DNA from: DYJK01 sp040755055
GTDB taxonomy: Bacteria > Bacteroidota > Ignavibacteria > Ignavibacteriales > Melioribacteraceae
Length of the DNA: 64,000 nucleotides
NCBI GenBank assembly: GCA_040755055.1
Contig: JBFMBS010000016.1
Location: 31,526 to 95,525 of the forward strand
Direction: 5' to 3'
Every line of letters starts with the position of its first letter. The first letter of the stretch is position 1. Under the pieces are notes generated by a model that was not told where the DNA came from, did not search any database, and worked only from the letters and a program-made list of their open reading frames with translations. Made by a program: the position numbers and the translations under genes. Shown in pieces: positions 8,971 through 18,239 of this stretch.

Positions 8971-9722
8971 GTTTTCTTTTGGAAAATTTTTGAAACTAAA
9001 ATACTTATTTCGTATAAAATAACCAATGGAATGGCAAGAATCACTTGGGAAACCGGATCGGTACCGGGTGTTAAAATAGCAGCAAATACTAGAATAGCAA
9101 CAATTGAGTGCCTCCGGTACTTACGCATTATCTTTGGTGTTAGTATACCTATTTTGGATAAGAAAAACGAAAGCATCGGCAATTCGAATACAAGTCCGGC
9201 ACCAAGTATAACGCTAAGAATTATCGAGAAATATTCATCAATAGAAAAATTATTTTCTATCATCGCAGAACCAAACTGGGCAGCAAATTTCAGTGCCATG
9301 GGAAGCATTACAAAATATGCAAAAATGACTCCAAGCAAAAAGCAAAGTGTTGTAAAAATAACAATAGCTGTAATGTATTTTTTTTCACTCTCTTTTAATG
9401 CCGGTGAAATAAATTTCCACAATTGTAAGAATACATTAGGAATACTAAAAATAAATCCAAGTATGATTGCGACTTGAAAATAAATAAAGAGTTGTCCAAA
9501 CGGACGCAAGTTCTGGAGTTTAAGATTTGCCGTCTTTGCCGGAAGAAGTAAAATCTGGTCAACAAAAAAGTCGATGAATATCCATGCAATAATTGTCCCG
9601 ATCACAATTCCGATCAAAGCGTAAATGATACGCCATCTCAGTTCTTCGAGATGTTCGAGAAACGACATTTCGATTTCAGTATTTGCAGATTTATCGGAGT
9701 GGTTTTTCCCTTTAGAGCTCAC
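8967..9722 (-). CDS. tatC: Sec-independent protein translocase TatC
   Basis: A 251-aa protein with the TatC signature N-terminus 'MSFLEHLEELRWRIIYALIG' beginning at internal Met19 and about six TM helices. TatC binds the twin-arginine signal of folded substrates and, with TatA, translocates them; ActB in this window is a likely client. The longest frame starts with GTG at 9722, but family proteins usually begin at or near the MSFLEHLEELR motif, so ATG 9668 is a realistic alternative start. It overlaps the prenyl synthase by four bases. The partner tatA is separate, at 41401-41568. Confidence 0.93.
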   Translation of the reverse strand: MSSKGKNHSDKSANTEIEMSFLEHLEELRWRIIYALIGIVIGTIIAWIFIDFFVDQILLLPAKTANLKLQNLRPFGQLFIYFQVAIILGFIFSIPNVFLQLWKFISPALKESEKKYITAIVIFTTLCFLLGVIFAYFVMLPMALKFAAQFGSAMIENNFSIDEYFSIILSVILGAGLVFELPMLSFFLSKIGILTPKIMRKYRRHSIVAILVFAAILTPGTDPVSQVILAIPLVILYEISILVSKIFQKKT

Positions 9723-9729
9723 AATGAAT

Positions 9730-11031
9730 TTAATTTAATTTTAATTCAGGATACAAAGGAAACTTACTGCACAACCGGGCAACTTCTTCACTAATACTTT
9801 TTAGCATTGTTTCATTTTCATAATTTTTAATAGCTTTATCGATATATGAAGCAATAATTTTCATTTCATCCTCTTTCATTCCCCTGGTAGTAACTGCCGG
9901 CGTGCCAATTCTAATACCGCTTGTAACAAAAGGACTTTTAGTATCAAATGGGATCATATTTTTATTTACAGTAATACCAGCTACGCCAAGTGCATTCTCA
10001 ATTTTCTTACCGCTCAAATTATTTTTTGTCAAGTCAACCAACATTAAATGGTTATCTGTTCCACCGGATACTATATCATATCCATAATTCATTAATTCGT
10101 TAGCTAGAGTCTTGGCGTTGTTAATAACTTGTTTAACGTAATCTGTAAACGAATCCTGGAGGGCTTCGCCAAAAGCTACTGCTTTAGCCATGATAACATG
10201 CATTAATGGTCCGCCCTGGATACCGGGCATAACCATTCCGTCAAAAATTTCAGACATTAATTTTAAGCGATCACCTTTTAGTGTTTTAATTCCCAAAGAA
10301 TTATCACGATCCTTACCCATCATTATTATACCGCCACGTGGACCGCGGAGTGTTTTGTGAGTAGTTGAAGTAACAACATCACAATACGGAAGAGGATTGT
10401 TCAAAAGCCCTTTGGCGATTAAACCGGCCGGATGAGCAATATCGCACATCAACAAAGCACCTACTTTATCAGCTATTTCCCTGAACTTTGCAAAATCCCA
10501 ATCACGTGAATAAGCGCTAGCACCCATCACGATAAGTTTCGGTTTCTCTTTCTTCGCTAAGTCTTCAACTAAGTTATAATCAAGTAATTTTGTTTCTCTA
10601 TTTAAAGTATAAGGAACGGCTCGATAGATTTGACCTGAAAAATTAAATAGCGAGCCGTGGGTTAAATGACCGCCATGGTCCAAACTTAATCCAAGGATTG
10701 TATCGCCGGGTTTAAGAAGAGCCATATAAGCAGCCATATTAGCTTGCGAGCCGCTGTGCGGTTGAACATTAACGTATTCAGCTCCAAAGAGTTTTCTCAA
10801 ACGTTCTCTTGCGAGATCTTCCGCCATATCGACAAATTCACAACCACCGTAATACCTTTTACCGGGATAACCTTCGGCATATTTGTTTGTTAGAACCGAG
10901 CCGGCTGCACTTAAAACTGCAAGACTTACAAAATTTTCTGATGCGATTAATTCAAGATTTGATTGCTGTCTATTAATTTCAAGTTGAGCAATCTTTAATA
11001 TTTCGGGATCAGCAGTAAGATATTTAAGCAT
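9730..11031 (-). CDS. glyA: Serine hydroxymethyltransferase
   Basis: A 433-aa PLP enzyme that interconverts serine and tetrahydrofolate with glycine and 5,10-methylenetetrahydrofolate in the cytoplasm. Recognisable regions are 'NLELIASENFVS' near the N-terminus, 'NKYAEGYPGKRYYGG', and the PLP-lysine motif 'STTHKTLRGPRGG' at about residues 225-238. Length is normal for bacterial GlyA. It sits in a minus-strand run with a 25-bp gap from the upstream TPR gene and seven bases before tatC. The nearby hutI-ftcD-fchA genes on the other strand also feed one-carbon units into folate. Confidence 0.96.
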   Translation of the reverse strand: MLKYLTADPEILKIAQLEINRQQSNLELIASENFVSLAVLSAAGSVLTNKYAEGYPGKRYYGGCEFVDMAEDLARERLRKLFGAEYVNVQPHSGSQANMAAYMALLKPGDTILGLSLDHGGHLTHGSLFNFSGQIYRAVPYTLNRETKLLDYNLVEDLAKKEKPKLIVMGASAYSRDWDFAKFREIADKVGALLMCDIAHPAGLIAKGLLNNPLPYCDVVTSTTHKTLRGPRGGIIMMGKDRDNSLGIKTLKGDRLKLMSEIFDGMVMPGIQGGPLMHVIMAKAVAFGEALQDSFTDYVKQVINNAKTLANELMNYGYDIVSGGTDNHLMLVDLTKNNLSGKKIENALGVAGITVNKNMIPFDTKSPFVTSGIRIGTPAVTTRGMKEDEMKIIASYIDKAIKNYENETMLKSISEEVARLCSKFPLYPELKLN

Positions 11032-11056
11032 AATTTATTTTTTGAATAGTTTATGA

Positions 11057-12292
11057 TCACGGTACGGTTACTGTTCTTCCAATCCAGGCGTAACAAGCAC
11101 CTTCAATTTTAATTGTATCGCCTGATTTTAATTTCCTAAAGAAATAATCTTCTTTTGTCGGCACCGAATTTTGTAGCGCTTTAACTCTATCCGATGCAGT
11201 TGCAGCAAACTGACCACCCATACCGGCAGCTTTTCTATAAGAGCTAACAGCAAGAAGATAAACACACTTAGCCATAAAATCGAATTCGCAAGATCTTGCA
11301 CTCTGTTCGTATAGCTGCGCTTCGATCAAAACCGGGTAATCCCAATTCGCATCAATGTTCATAGCTTTCTGTAGGTAGGTTCTGGAAACGGATAACTGTT
11401 CTAACTTTTTATAAACAAGGGCAATATTAACATAATTATCTCTGTTATCGGGTTGTAAATCAATCAATTTTTTGTACGCACTAATCGCTTTATCAGTCAT
11501 TTCCAATTTATCGTAAACGCTGGATAATTGCTTCCAATAATTAATAACATCCGCGGCTTTGGTTGTAAGGAATTCTAACGGTTCTTTTGCTTTTTCATAA
11601 TCCTGGGCTTTAATACAAGTTGCTGCATACTTCCAGGCTTTTTCTAAATTCTCTTTGTCAAAATCCCACGACTTCTTAGTAATGTTTACCAGCTCTTCAA
11701 TATTTTCGGCGATTGATTCAAGTTTCTGATTCCATATGGGGTTATCAGCTTCTTCCTCGGCAAGCTTAGAATATAGATCCAAAGCTTTTAACTTATACTC
11801 ATTTTGATCTGATGCATTATTAACGTATAGCATTCCTAAACGGTCTTTATAAAATGTAGGTAACGTAGCATCTTTCTCTAAAGCAGACTCATATATTTTT
11901 ATTATTTCACCAGGATCGCTGTTATTCCATACTTCCAATACATAAGCTTTTCTTGCAGTATAAAAACCGGCTAAGTTTGGTTCATATTGAATTGCCTTAT
12001 CATAAAAATAATTCATGGTATCTTTGATTGCCACCTTTTCCTGGTCCGACACGCTGCTGCTATCATGCATATACCATAAAGCTTCTTCCATCCTTGAAAA
12101 AATTTTATACTTAAGAAATTGTGAAGGATCGGCATTGATAACTTTCCATCCGTATGGAAGTGCACTTTGAAAATCTTTGTTTTTATGGTATTCATAGAAG
12201 AGACTAAAATTTGTAATAAGCTCGTTCTGAGCTTTAAGAGATATGCTGGTAAACAGCACAAGAAATGCGAAAAGAATTGTTCCCCGTTTCAA
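11057..12292 (-). CDS. Secreted tetratricopeptide-repeat protein
   Basis: A 411-aa protein with a Sec signal peptide ('TILFAFLVLFTSISLKAQ', cleavage probably after Ala21) and TPR-like helical repeats, clearest at about residues 215-310 where 'YEKAKEPLEFL', 'DKAISAYKKLIDLQPDN' and 'SVSRTYLQKAMNIDANW' follow one another. It starts at TTG 12292, right after the outer-membrane protein gene, so a role in the same envelope process is plausible. TPR proteins scaffold protein complexes; no specific partner can be named from the sequence. Confidence 0.8.
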   Translation of the reverse strand: MKRGTILFAFLVLFTSISLKAQNELITNFSLFYEYHKNKDFQSALPYGWKVINADPSQFLKYKIFSRMEEALWYMHDSSSVSDQEKVAIKDTMNYFYDKAIQYEPNLAGFYTARKAYVLEVWNNSDPGEIIKIYESALEKDATLPTFYKDRLGMLYVNNASDQNEYKLKALDLYSKLAEEEADNPIWNQKLESIAENIEELVNITKKSWDFDKENLEKAWKYAATCIKAQDYEKAKEPLEFLTTKAADVINYWKQLSSVYDKLEMTDKAISAYKKLIDLQPDNRDNYVNIALVYKKLEQLSVSRTYLQKAMNIDANWDYPVLIEAQLYEQSARSCEFDFMAKCVYLLAVSSYRKAAGMGGQFAATASDRVKALQNSVPTKEDYFFRKLKSGDTIKIEGACYAWIGRTVTVP

Positions 12293-12313
12293 TTTAATCT
12301 TCCTTACATTGTT

Positions 12314-13558
12314 TTATCTATCGGTTCTAATGAACCAAAGTTCTCCAATACTGAAAGTTATGGAAAATTTATAAATATTCTCAGATAATAAATTGTTATC
12401 TGTTGTTCCTTTCTTCCCAAATTGGAAAGCCAAATCAACAGTGTTATCATATCCAATAGGTAAAGATAACCCGGTGTAAAATGAAATTTGATCTACACCG
12501 TTTCCATTAATTACATATTGTGTCTGTTCAAAACTTAAACCGGCTCTCAACATTATGTGTTCCCAGAAGGACTGTGACCTGGATTCAGGGTTTCGATATT
12601 CAAATCCAAGACTAAATTTATTGAGATTCCTTAATTCTCTAACCTTAGCATTTTCAAAAGATAGTTCGGCCATTGGCTGGTAAAGATAATCAAATAAAAT
12701 GTTGTACCTATCATTCCACTTCATTGAGAGACCTAAACCGAGACGGTATGGCAATTCTGTTTTGAATGTACCAGTAGAGGAAATTAAATCTCCAATAATA
12801 GTTTGTGACGTGTTTGTGCTGTCAGTTGTTAATTTAATACCGTTAGAGTACGTAACCCCTATTCTAACATCATTCAATTTCTCAATCCCCAAAAACTCCG
12901 ATAAGTTATTAGAGATTAGGCCAAAAGTAAAACCAACACCGCGATGACTATAATCTGTTATGAAAGAAGCATCGCGCACAGAGGCTTCGGTAGAAAAGTC
13001 GATGGCAGTTGAATATTGAATTTTACCGGTATAATATTCAAACGATGCACCGAAAGAAATATCCATCGGTAATTTATAAGATAGACCAAAAAACACTTTT
13101 GATAATCCCCCGTCGCCTTTATAATGAGCATCATATGATCCGACCAAAGAATCTTGCTCTTCGCCTAATATTTCATAATTAACATTTGAATAAGGAACAA
13201 CTCCGCCGGTTAATGCAATTCCAAGTTCCTGATCAATCGGAAAGCCAAGTATAATTCCGGAGAAAATTGTTTGAGAATGGAAAACAGAACTTGTTGAAGA
13301 GGAAATATCTGTTCCGTGATAAAGCACACCGGTTTCGACACGTGTTAAACGTAATTTACTCCAGCTTGCCGGATTAAGATTATTCAGGTAATCATAATCG
13401 GAAAGTGCGATACCTAATTCCCCGATTGACAACCTTCTTGCGGATATAGAATAGTAAAAATCTCCTAATCCGTAACGCGAATAAAAAGATCCGCCGGATG
13501 CAAAGATTTCAAACGGTATTATTAGCAATAAAGCTAAAAGATATTTTTTAATTTTCAT
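12314..13558 (-). CDS. Outer-membrane beta-barrel protein
   Basis: A 414-aa protein with a signal peptide ('KKYLLALLLIIPFEIFASG') followed by alternating polar/hydrophobic beta strands and a C-terminal 'YKFSITFSIGELWFIRTDR' region typical of outer-membrane barrels. The N-terminal 'SFYSRYGLGDFYYSISARRL' resembles Bacteroidota OmpP1/FadL-like or PorV-like proteins. ATG 13558 is preferred over the in-frame TTG 13561; it shares one base with the upstream lipoprotein stop (TGATG). The lipoprotein, barrel and TPR genes form a translationally coupled set, which suggests one outer-membrane system of unknown substrate. Confidence 0.78.
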   Translation of the reverse strand: MKIKKYLLALLLIIPFEIFASGGSFYSRYGLGDFYYSISARRLSIGELGIALSDYDYLNNLNPASWSKLRLTRVETGVLYHGTDISSSTSSVFHSQTIFSGIILGFPIDQELGIALTGGVVPYSNVNYEILGEEQDSLVGSYDAHYKGDGGLSKVFFGLSYKLPMDISFGASFEYYTGKIQYSTAIDFSTEASVRDASFITDYSHRGVGFTFGLISNNLSEFLGIEKLNDVRIGVTYSNGIKLTTDSTNTSQTIIGDLISSTGTFKTELPYRLGLGLSMKWNDRYNILFDYLYQPMAELSFENAKVRELRNLNKFSLGFEYRNPESRSQSFWEHIMLRAGLSFEQTQYVINGNGVDQISFYTGLSLPIGYDNTVDLAFQFGKKGTTDNNLLSENIYKFSITFSIGELWFIRTDR

Positions 13559-14760
13559 CAATTGTTTTTCTTCACATAAATTATTTTAAGACGTGGTCTA
13601 AGTAGAGCTTGTGGCTCTTTGGTACCATATATAGATATCCTTGCCGTACTTTCATCTTCATCATATAACTCAAGCAATATACCTTGATTTTCAACAGTGC
13701 CTTGTGCCCAGCGCTGCACCATCCATGTTATATCTCCGCTGAAAACATTGCCGGTTCTTTTAATTACCGTAGCTATTAAGCTATCACCGGTTAATGATTT
13801 TGCAGTACTGTCTTTTAATATTCTTGCAAGTATAGAATCCGATTTGGCACTACCATCTATAGACGCCACCGTATCAACTGTTAGTTCTAATGTAGCTTTA
13901 TTAATTATTAAATCTTTAGTGAGTGACGAGAGATCAAAAAATAGATTCCCCTTAATTGGCAGACCACCTTCTAAAACTATTCTATTAGGATCAGTAGAAA
14001 CTTCTCCGGTTACAACATGAATGTCCATATAAGGATTTATACTTATCGTATCCTTGTACACTGATGGTTTTTCCATTACAACATGAATCAAGGGCAGAGT
14101 TTCAGAATCGGAGGATTGAAGCGATTTCAATCCAATCATTTTTTGTGTTCCGGAAGTTGGTTTCAACAACAATCCATAATATTTAGGATTGCTCAAAGTA
14201 TCGGCATGATATTCCAGCCACTTTTGAACAACTTCAGGTTCAATATCAAAATTAAATGTTGTATCGTCTATCGTTTTAGATATTAAAACATTTGTAGGAT
14301 CGAAACTAAAACTGCCTGAGGATAAACTGTCTTTGTCAAATCCGGCTGAACTCCATTTCGAATTAATTTTGTGTACAGTAAAGTCAAAATTATTCGCGGC
14401 ATCACCGAGTGTATAGACCGGGGTCATCTCCATCCATACTTGTCTCACAAATGCTTCGTGGTTGTTCAATTGTGTTTTCAGAGAGTCTGTTAGAAAAATC
14501 GAGAAATGCATCAACACAACACTTTCCGAATAAGAATTTTTCCCTAATATCAATAACTCGGATGAACCCAAATTTTGTTCATCTTCAAAATAACCGGATG
14601 ATTGCCTCATCCCGGTTGAATAAGAATCAAGTTCTGAAAATTGTACTTTATCTTTATCGGTTATAAGTCCAAGCCCGGTAGAAGAAGGGTCGTCATTACA
14701 CGCAATAAGTAAGAAAACAGAAATAAACGAAAGGAATAAAAGCTTAACGGATTTGTTCAA
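13558..14760 (-). CDS. Outer-membrane lipoprotein with DNRLRE-like repeats
   Basis: A 400-aa lipoprotein with signal 'LLFLSFISVFLLIAC' and lipobox Cys21, followed by an acidic 'NDDPSS' stretch. The beta-rich body contains two similar halves with 'TLELTVDTVAS'-type strands and ends '...EPQALLRPRLKIIYVKKN', which resembles the end of DNRLRE or DUF4270-type domains of Bacteroidota surface proteins. It starts at TTG 14760 in a TTGA overlap with the phosphatase gene; the next Met would remove the signal peptide, which supports TTG. Function is unknown; surface location is inferred from the lipobox and the adjacent barrel. Confidence 0.75.
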   Translation of the reverse strand: MNKSVKLLFLSFISVFLLIACNDDPSSTGLGLITDKDKVQFSELDSYSTGMRQSSGYFEDEQNLGSSELLILGKNSYSESVVLMHFSIFLTDSLKTQLNNHEAFVRQVWMEMTPVYTLGDAANNFDFTVHKINSKWSSAGFDKDSLSSGSFSFDPTNVLISKTIDDTTFNFDIEPEVVQKWLEYHADTLSNPKYYGLLLKPTSGTQKMIGLKSLQSSDSETLPLIHVVMEKPSVYKDTISINPYMDIHVVTGEVSTDPNRIVLEGGLPIKGNLFFDLSSLTKDLIINKATLELTVDTVASIDGSAKSDSILARILKDSTAKSLTGDSLIATVIKRTGNVFSGDITWMVQRWAQGTVENQGILLELYDEDESTARISIYGTKEPQALLRPRLKIIYVKKNN

Positions 14761-15329
14761 TTAACTGCCTCCGGAAAATCATTATCGATATAATCACAAG
14801 CTGTTTTAAAATTTGCGGCTACAAAATTGGGCTTTTTCCCCTGATTATGCAAGACATTAATTTCAGTATTATCATTCGTTATCAGGATTGTCTTAACACC
14901 GGCATTTATTCCGCATAATACATCTATACTCTTATCGCCAATCATATAGGACTTACCTAAATCAATTTTGTATTCGGCTGCTGCTTTAACAATCATATAC
15001 GGAGATGGTTTCCGACATTTTGATTCTTCTTCCGTACTGTACTGTGGATGATATGGGCAGTAATAGAAAGCGTCTATAGAAGTACCGTGTTCTTTAAGTA
15101 GTGCATTAATTTTTTCATTAACATTTTTCACATCATCGTGGGTCATAATACCATATGCTATTCCGGCTTGGTTTGATATTACTATTATCTTTAGATTGAA
15201 TTTATCTTTGAGGTATTTAATGCCTTCAGCTACGCCGGGCAAAAGTATAACATCATTTGGATTCTTAACATAACCGGAGTCAAAATTTATCGTTCCGTCC
15301 CTATCTAAAAATAGTGCACACTTTGGCAT
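14757..15329 (-). CDS. gmhB: HAD-family histidinol-phosphatase/heptose-bisphosphate phosphatase (GmhB-like)
   Basis: A 190-aa HAD-IIIA phosphatase with nucleophile motif DRDGTIN (Asp9, Asp11), motif II 'VISNQAG' and motif IV 'GDKSIDV'. A zinc loop is visible as 'CPYHPQYSTEEESKCRKP', with Cys and His residues matching GmhB. The enzyme removes the 7-phosphate from D-glycero-D-manno-heptose 1,7-bisphosphate in LPS core heptose synthesis. ATG 15329 is preferred to the TTG at 15338, because MPKCALFLDRDG is the usual family start; it overlaps the glgA stop by a few bases. A sugar- or histidinol-phosphatase of the same subfamily cannot be excluded. Confidence 0.82.
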   Translation of the reverse strand: MPKCALFLDRDGTINFDSGYVKNPNDVILLPGVAEGIKYLKDKFNLKIIVISNQAGIAYGIMTHDDVKNVNEKINALLKEHGTSIDAFYYCPYHPQYSTEEESKCRKPSPYMIVKAAAEYKIDLGKSYMIGDKSIDVLCGINAGVKTILITNDNTEINVLHNQGKKPNFVAANFKTACDYIDNDFPEAVN

Positions 15330-15334
15330 TAATA

Positions 15335-16822
15335 TCAATCGGTGAGTTTTTTATATAGATCAACATACTTTTTAGCGGAGTTGAGCCAGCTAAAATTAGA
15401 CTTCATACCATTCTTCATAATTGTCTGCCAGGTATCTTTATCGCTATTGAAAATTTTGATCGCCTTTTTCAGTTCGGTAATCATACTGAGCGAAGTATAT
15501 TTTTCGAATACGAAACCATTGCCGGAATTATTTTTTGAGTTGAACGGCTGCACTGTATCGGCTAAACCTCCGGTCTTGTGAGCAACCGGGACAGTTCCGT
15601 AAACAAGACTATACATTTGGTTCAAACCGCACGGTTCATATTTTGACGGCATCAAGAATATATCCGAACCGGCTTCAATTAAGTGAGCTAATTCTTCATC
15701 AAAACCAATGAAGCAAGAAAATTTATCCGGGTATTTGGAAGCAGCGCTTGTAAAAAATTTGTGATATTTCTTATCACCGGTTCCAAGTAATATCAAACGC
15801 AAATTTAATTTCATCAATTGAGGGAATGCTTTCTCTAAAAGATCCAACCCTTTATCTTCAAACAATCTTGAAATCATTCCTACAACCGGTGTACTTTCAT
15901 CGTAATCAAAACCGAAATTATCTGCTAATGCTTTCTTGTTCTCTTCTTTATGCTCAATATTTTTAATTGAGTACTTATGCTTAATTTTTGTATCTACTTC
16001 AGGATTCCAAATTGTATCATCAATACCGTTGATAATTCCATACATATCTTTTTTGCGTTTGCTTAAAATTTCATGCAAGCCGGAACCAAACTCTTTGTGC
16101 TGGCAAATTTCCTTTGAGTATGTTTCGCTCACGGTGTTGATCATATCCGAATACGTGAGAGCGCTCTTCAAAAAGTTTAACTTTCCTTTAAAAAGAACAC
16201 CTTTCTCGCTTTCCAATTCAGCCGGTAATGCGGTTTTAGCAAAAGTATTTTTAGAGAAAATACCCTGGAATGAAAGATTATGAATTGTAAACAAGGTTTT
16301 TATCCTTGTAAAGAGCGGATCTTTCGCAAAAGTAGATTTCAAATAAGCCGGCACCAAACCGGTTTGCCAATCATTACAATGAATAATATCGGGTACCCAG
16401 CCAAGTTTAGTTACCAATTCGAAAACTGCACGGGCAAGCAGAATAAACCTTTCATCATTATCGGGATATTCCTCGCCGCTAAGCGGATCTGAATATAAAC
16501 TATGTCTGTTTCCAAAATACTCAGGGTTATCAAGGAAGTAAATCTGTACTCTTGTCTTGGGACCTATCAAGAAAGAGGAACGGAGCGAAAAAATTACTTC
16601 TTTTTCCCCAATATTGATTTTTAAATCCTTTAACCTAACTACCTCGTGAATTTTATGCTTTCTCTCGTCTATTGCACCATATTTGGGCACAACAATCCGA
16701 ACTTGATGCCCTAATTCTTGCAATTTTTGAGGTAATGCTGACGAAACATCAGCAAGACCACCGGTTTTAATAAATGGGACTACTTCTGATGTTACGAAAA
16801 GAATTTTATACTTTGAAGGCAT
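15335..16822 (-). CDS. glgA: Glycogen/starch synthase (GT5)
   Basis: A 495-aa GT5 glycosyltransferase with the ADP-glucose-binding motif 'KTGGLADVSSALP' at 19-31 and the C-terminal conserved 'MPSKYEPCGLNQMYSLVYGT', containing the catalytic-site Glu and the second 'TGGLADTV'. It extends alpha-1,4-glucan chains using ADP-glucose in the cytoplasm. Length is normal. It is the first gene of the minus-strand cluster and lies divergent from hutI across a 160-bp gap that should contain both promoters. No other glycogen gene is in the window. Confidence 0.94.
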   Translation of the reverse strand: MPSKYKILFVTSEVVPFIKTGGLADVSSALPQKLQELGHQVRIVVPKYGAIDERKHKIHEVVRLKDLKINIGEKEVIFSLRSSFLIGPKTRVQIYFLDNPEYFGNRHSLYSDPLSGEEYPDNDERFILLARAVFELVTKLGWVPDIIHCNDWQTGLVPAYLKSTFAKDPLFTRIKTLFTIHNLSFQGIFSKNTFAKTALPAELESEKGVLFKGKLNFLKSALTYSDMINTVSETYSKEICQHKEFGSGLHEILSKRKKDMYGIINGIDDTIWNPEVDTKIKHKYSIKNIEHKEENKKALADNFGFDYDESTPVVGMISRLFEDKGLDLLEKAFPQLMKLNLRLILLGTGDKKYHKFFTSAASKYPDKFSCFIGFDEELAHLIEAGSDIFLMPSKYEPCGLNQMYSLVYGTVPVAHKTGGLADTVQPFNSKNNSGNGFVFEKYTSLSMITELKKAIKIFNSDKDTWQTIMKNGMKSNFSWLNSAKKYVDLYKKLTD

Positions 16823-16982
16823 TTACGACCGGTCCTATAGTTTTGAACATGCAAAAATACGAAAATTGAAATCCACCAACAAAAAGATTAGAAAATAAAC
16901 TTATTATTTATCTATTTTTGAAGTGGGCAATAAAAACCAATTTTCGACTGTTTTTAGGCGATTTTATAAGATTTTAACTTTT

Positions 16983-18239
16983 ATGAAAAAATTAATTAAA
17001 GAACCTTCCCAAATTGTTACCGTTAATACTTATGGTAAAAATTACAAAAGAGGGAAAGATTCAGCTTCGATTGAACCGCTTTTTGATCATTCTATAATAG
17101 TTGAAGACGGAATAATAAAAGACTTCATAAAAAATTCGTCGATTAATAAACAAAGATTTGATGAAATAATTGAGACAAAAGACCGGTTGGTAATGCCGGG
17201 TCTAATTGAGTGCCATACTCATACTGCCTTTGCCGGGAACAGATCTAATGAATTTTTGATGCGGCTTGATGGTGCAACATACGAGGAAATTGCCGAAGCC
17301 GGCGGAGGTATCAACTCAACTGTTAAAGCTGTACGACAATCATCCTTTGAAGATTTGATAAAAATTATTAAACCAAGGATAGTTAATTTTATTTCGCAAG
17401 GCGTTACTGCATTAGAAATTAAAAGCGGATACGGATTAAGTTATTATGATGAAATTAAACTGCTCCAGGTAATTAATTATTTTAATAAATTACTGCCTAT
17501 CGATATAATCCCGACTTTCCTCGGCGCACACACTTACCCTCTTGAATACAAAAACGATCATAAGAATTACATCAAACTAATAACCGATGAACTACTTCCT
17601 TTTGTAATTAAAAACAATTTGGCTGAGTTTATAGATGCATTTTGTGAGAAGAGTGCTTTTAGTTCTGATGAGGTGGATAAAATATTTACAAAAGCAAAAA
17701 AGCTGGGTTATAAATTACGGCTTCACACAGAACAGTTTAATAATATAGGCGGATTAGATACTGCACTAAAACATAAAGCATTGTCTGTCGATCATCTTGA
17801 GGTAATCCGAGAAGAAGATATCCACAAATTGGCTAAAGCAGATATCGTTTCAGTTTTGCTTCCGGGAGTTTCATTTTTCTTAAACTACAATTATGCACCG
17901 GCAAGAAAATTAATTGATCAAGGTGCAACAGTTGCGTTATCAACTGATTTCAACCCGGGGTCATCAAACATACAGAACTTACATTTCATTATGAGTCTGG
18001 CAGCACTTCACATGAAAATGAAAGCGGAAGAAATAATAAGTGCCGTTACAATAAATGCGGCAAAAGCAATTGATATGAATGATAAAACCGGGAGCTTGGA
18101 AATCGGTAAGCAAGCGGATTTTTCTATTTTCGATGCACACGGCTATACCGAAATTATCTACAACATCGGGCAGAACTTAAATGTAATGACAATCAAAAAA
18201 GGCAATATCATCTATAAACGTAATCCGGAGAATTCATGA
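16983..18239 (+). CDS. hutI: Imidazolonepropionase
   Basis: A 418-aa amidohydrolase that converts imidazolone-5-propionate to N-formimidoyl-L-glutamate in histidine degradation. Metal-binding motif 'ECHTHTAFAGNRSNEF' follows the first beta strand, and later metal ligands are visible in 'HTEQF', 'SVDHLE' and 'STDFNPGSSN'. ATG 16983 is chosen over the GTG at 16923, because the extra 20 residues are unlike family N-termini. The stop overlaps the ftcD start (ATGA), so the two genes are coupled and their products act consecutively. hutH and hutU are not in the window. Confidence 0.94.
   Translation: MKKLIKEPSQIVTVNTYGKNYKRGKDSASIEPLFDHSIIVEDGIIKDFIKNSSINKQRFDEIIETKDRLVMPGLIECHTHTAFAGNRSNEFLMRLDGATYEEIAEAGGGINSTVKAVRQSSFEDLIKIIKPRIVNFISQGVTALEIKSGYGLSYYDEIKLLQVINYFNKLLPIDIIPTFLGAHTYPLEYKNDHKNYIKLITDELLPFVIKNNLAEFIDAFCEKSAFSSDEVDKIFTKAKKLGYKLRLHTEQFNNIGGLDTALKHKALSVDHLEVIREEDIHKLAKADIVSVLLPGVSFFLNYNYAPARKLIDQGATVALSTDFNPGSSNIQNLHFIMSLAALHMKMKAEEIISAVTINAAKAIDMNDKTGSLEIGKQADFSIFDAHGYTEIIYNIGQNLNVMTIKKGNIIYKRNPENS

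Noticed and set aside
9031..9477. 148-aa plus-strand open frame opposite tatC
   Set aside because: Lies fully antisense to a strongly conserved gene and has no family features.
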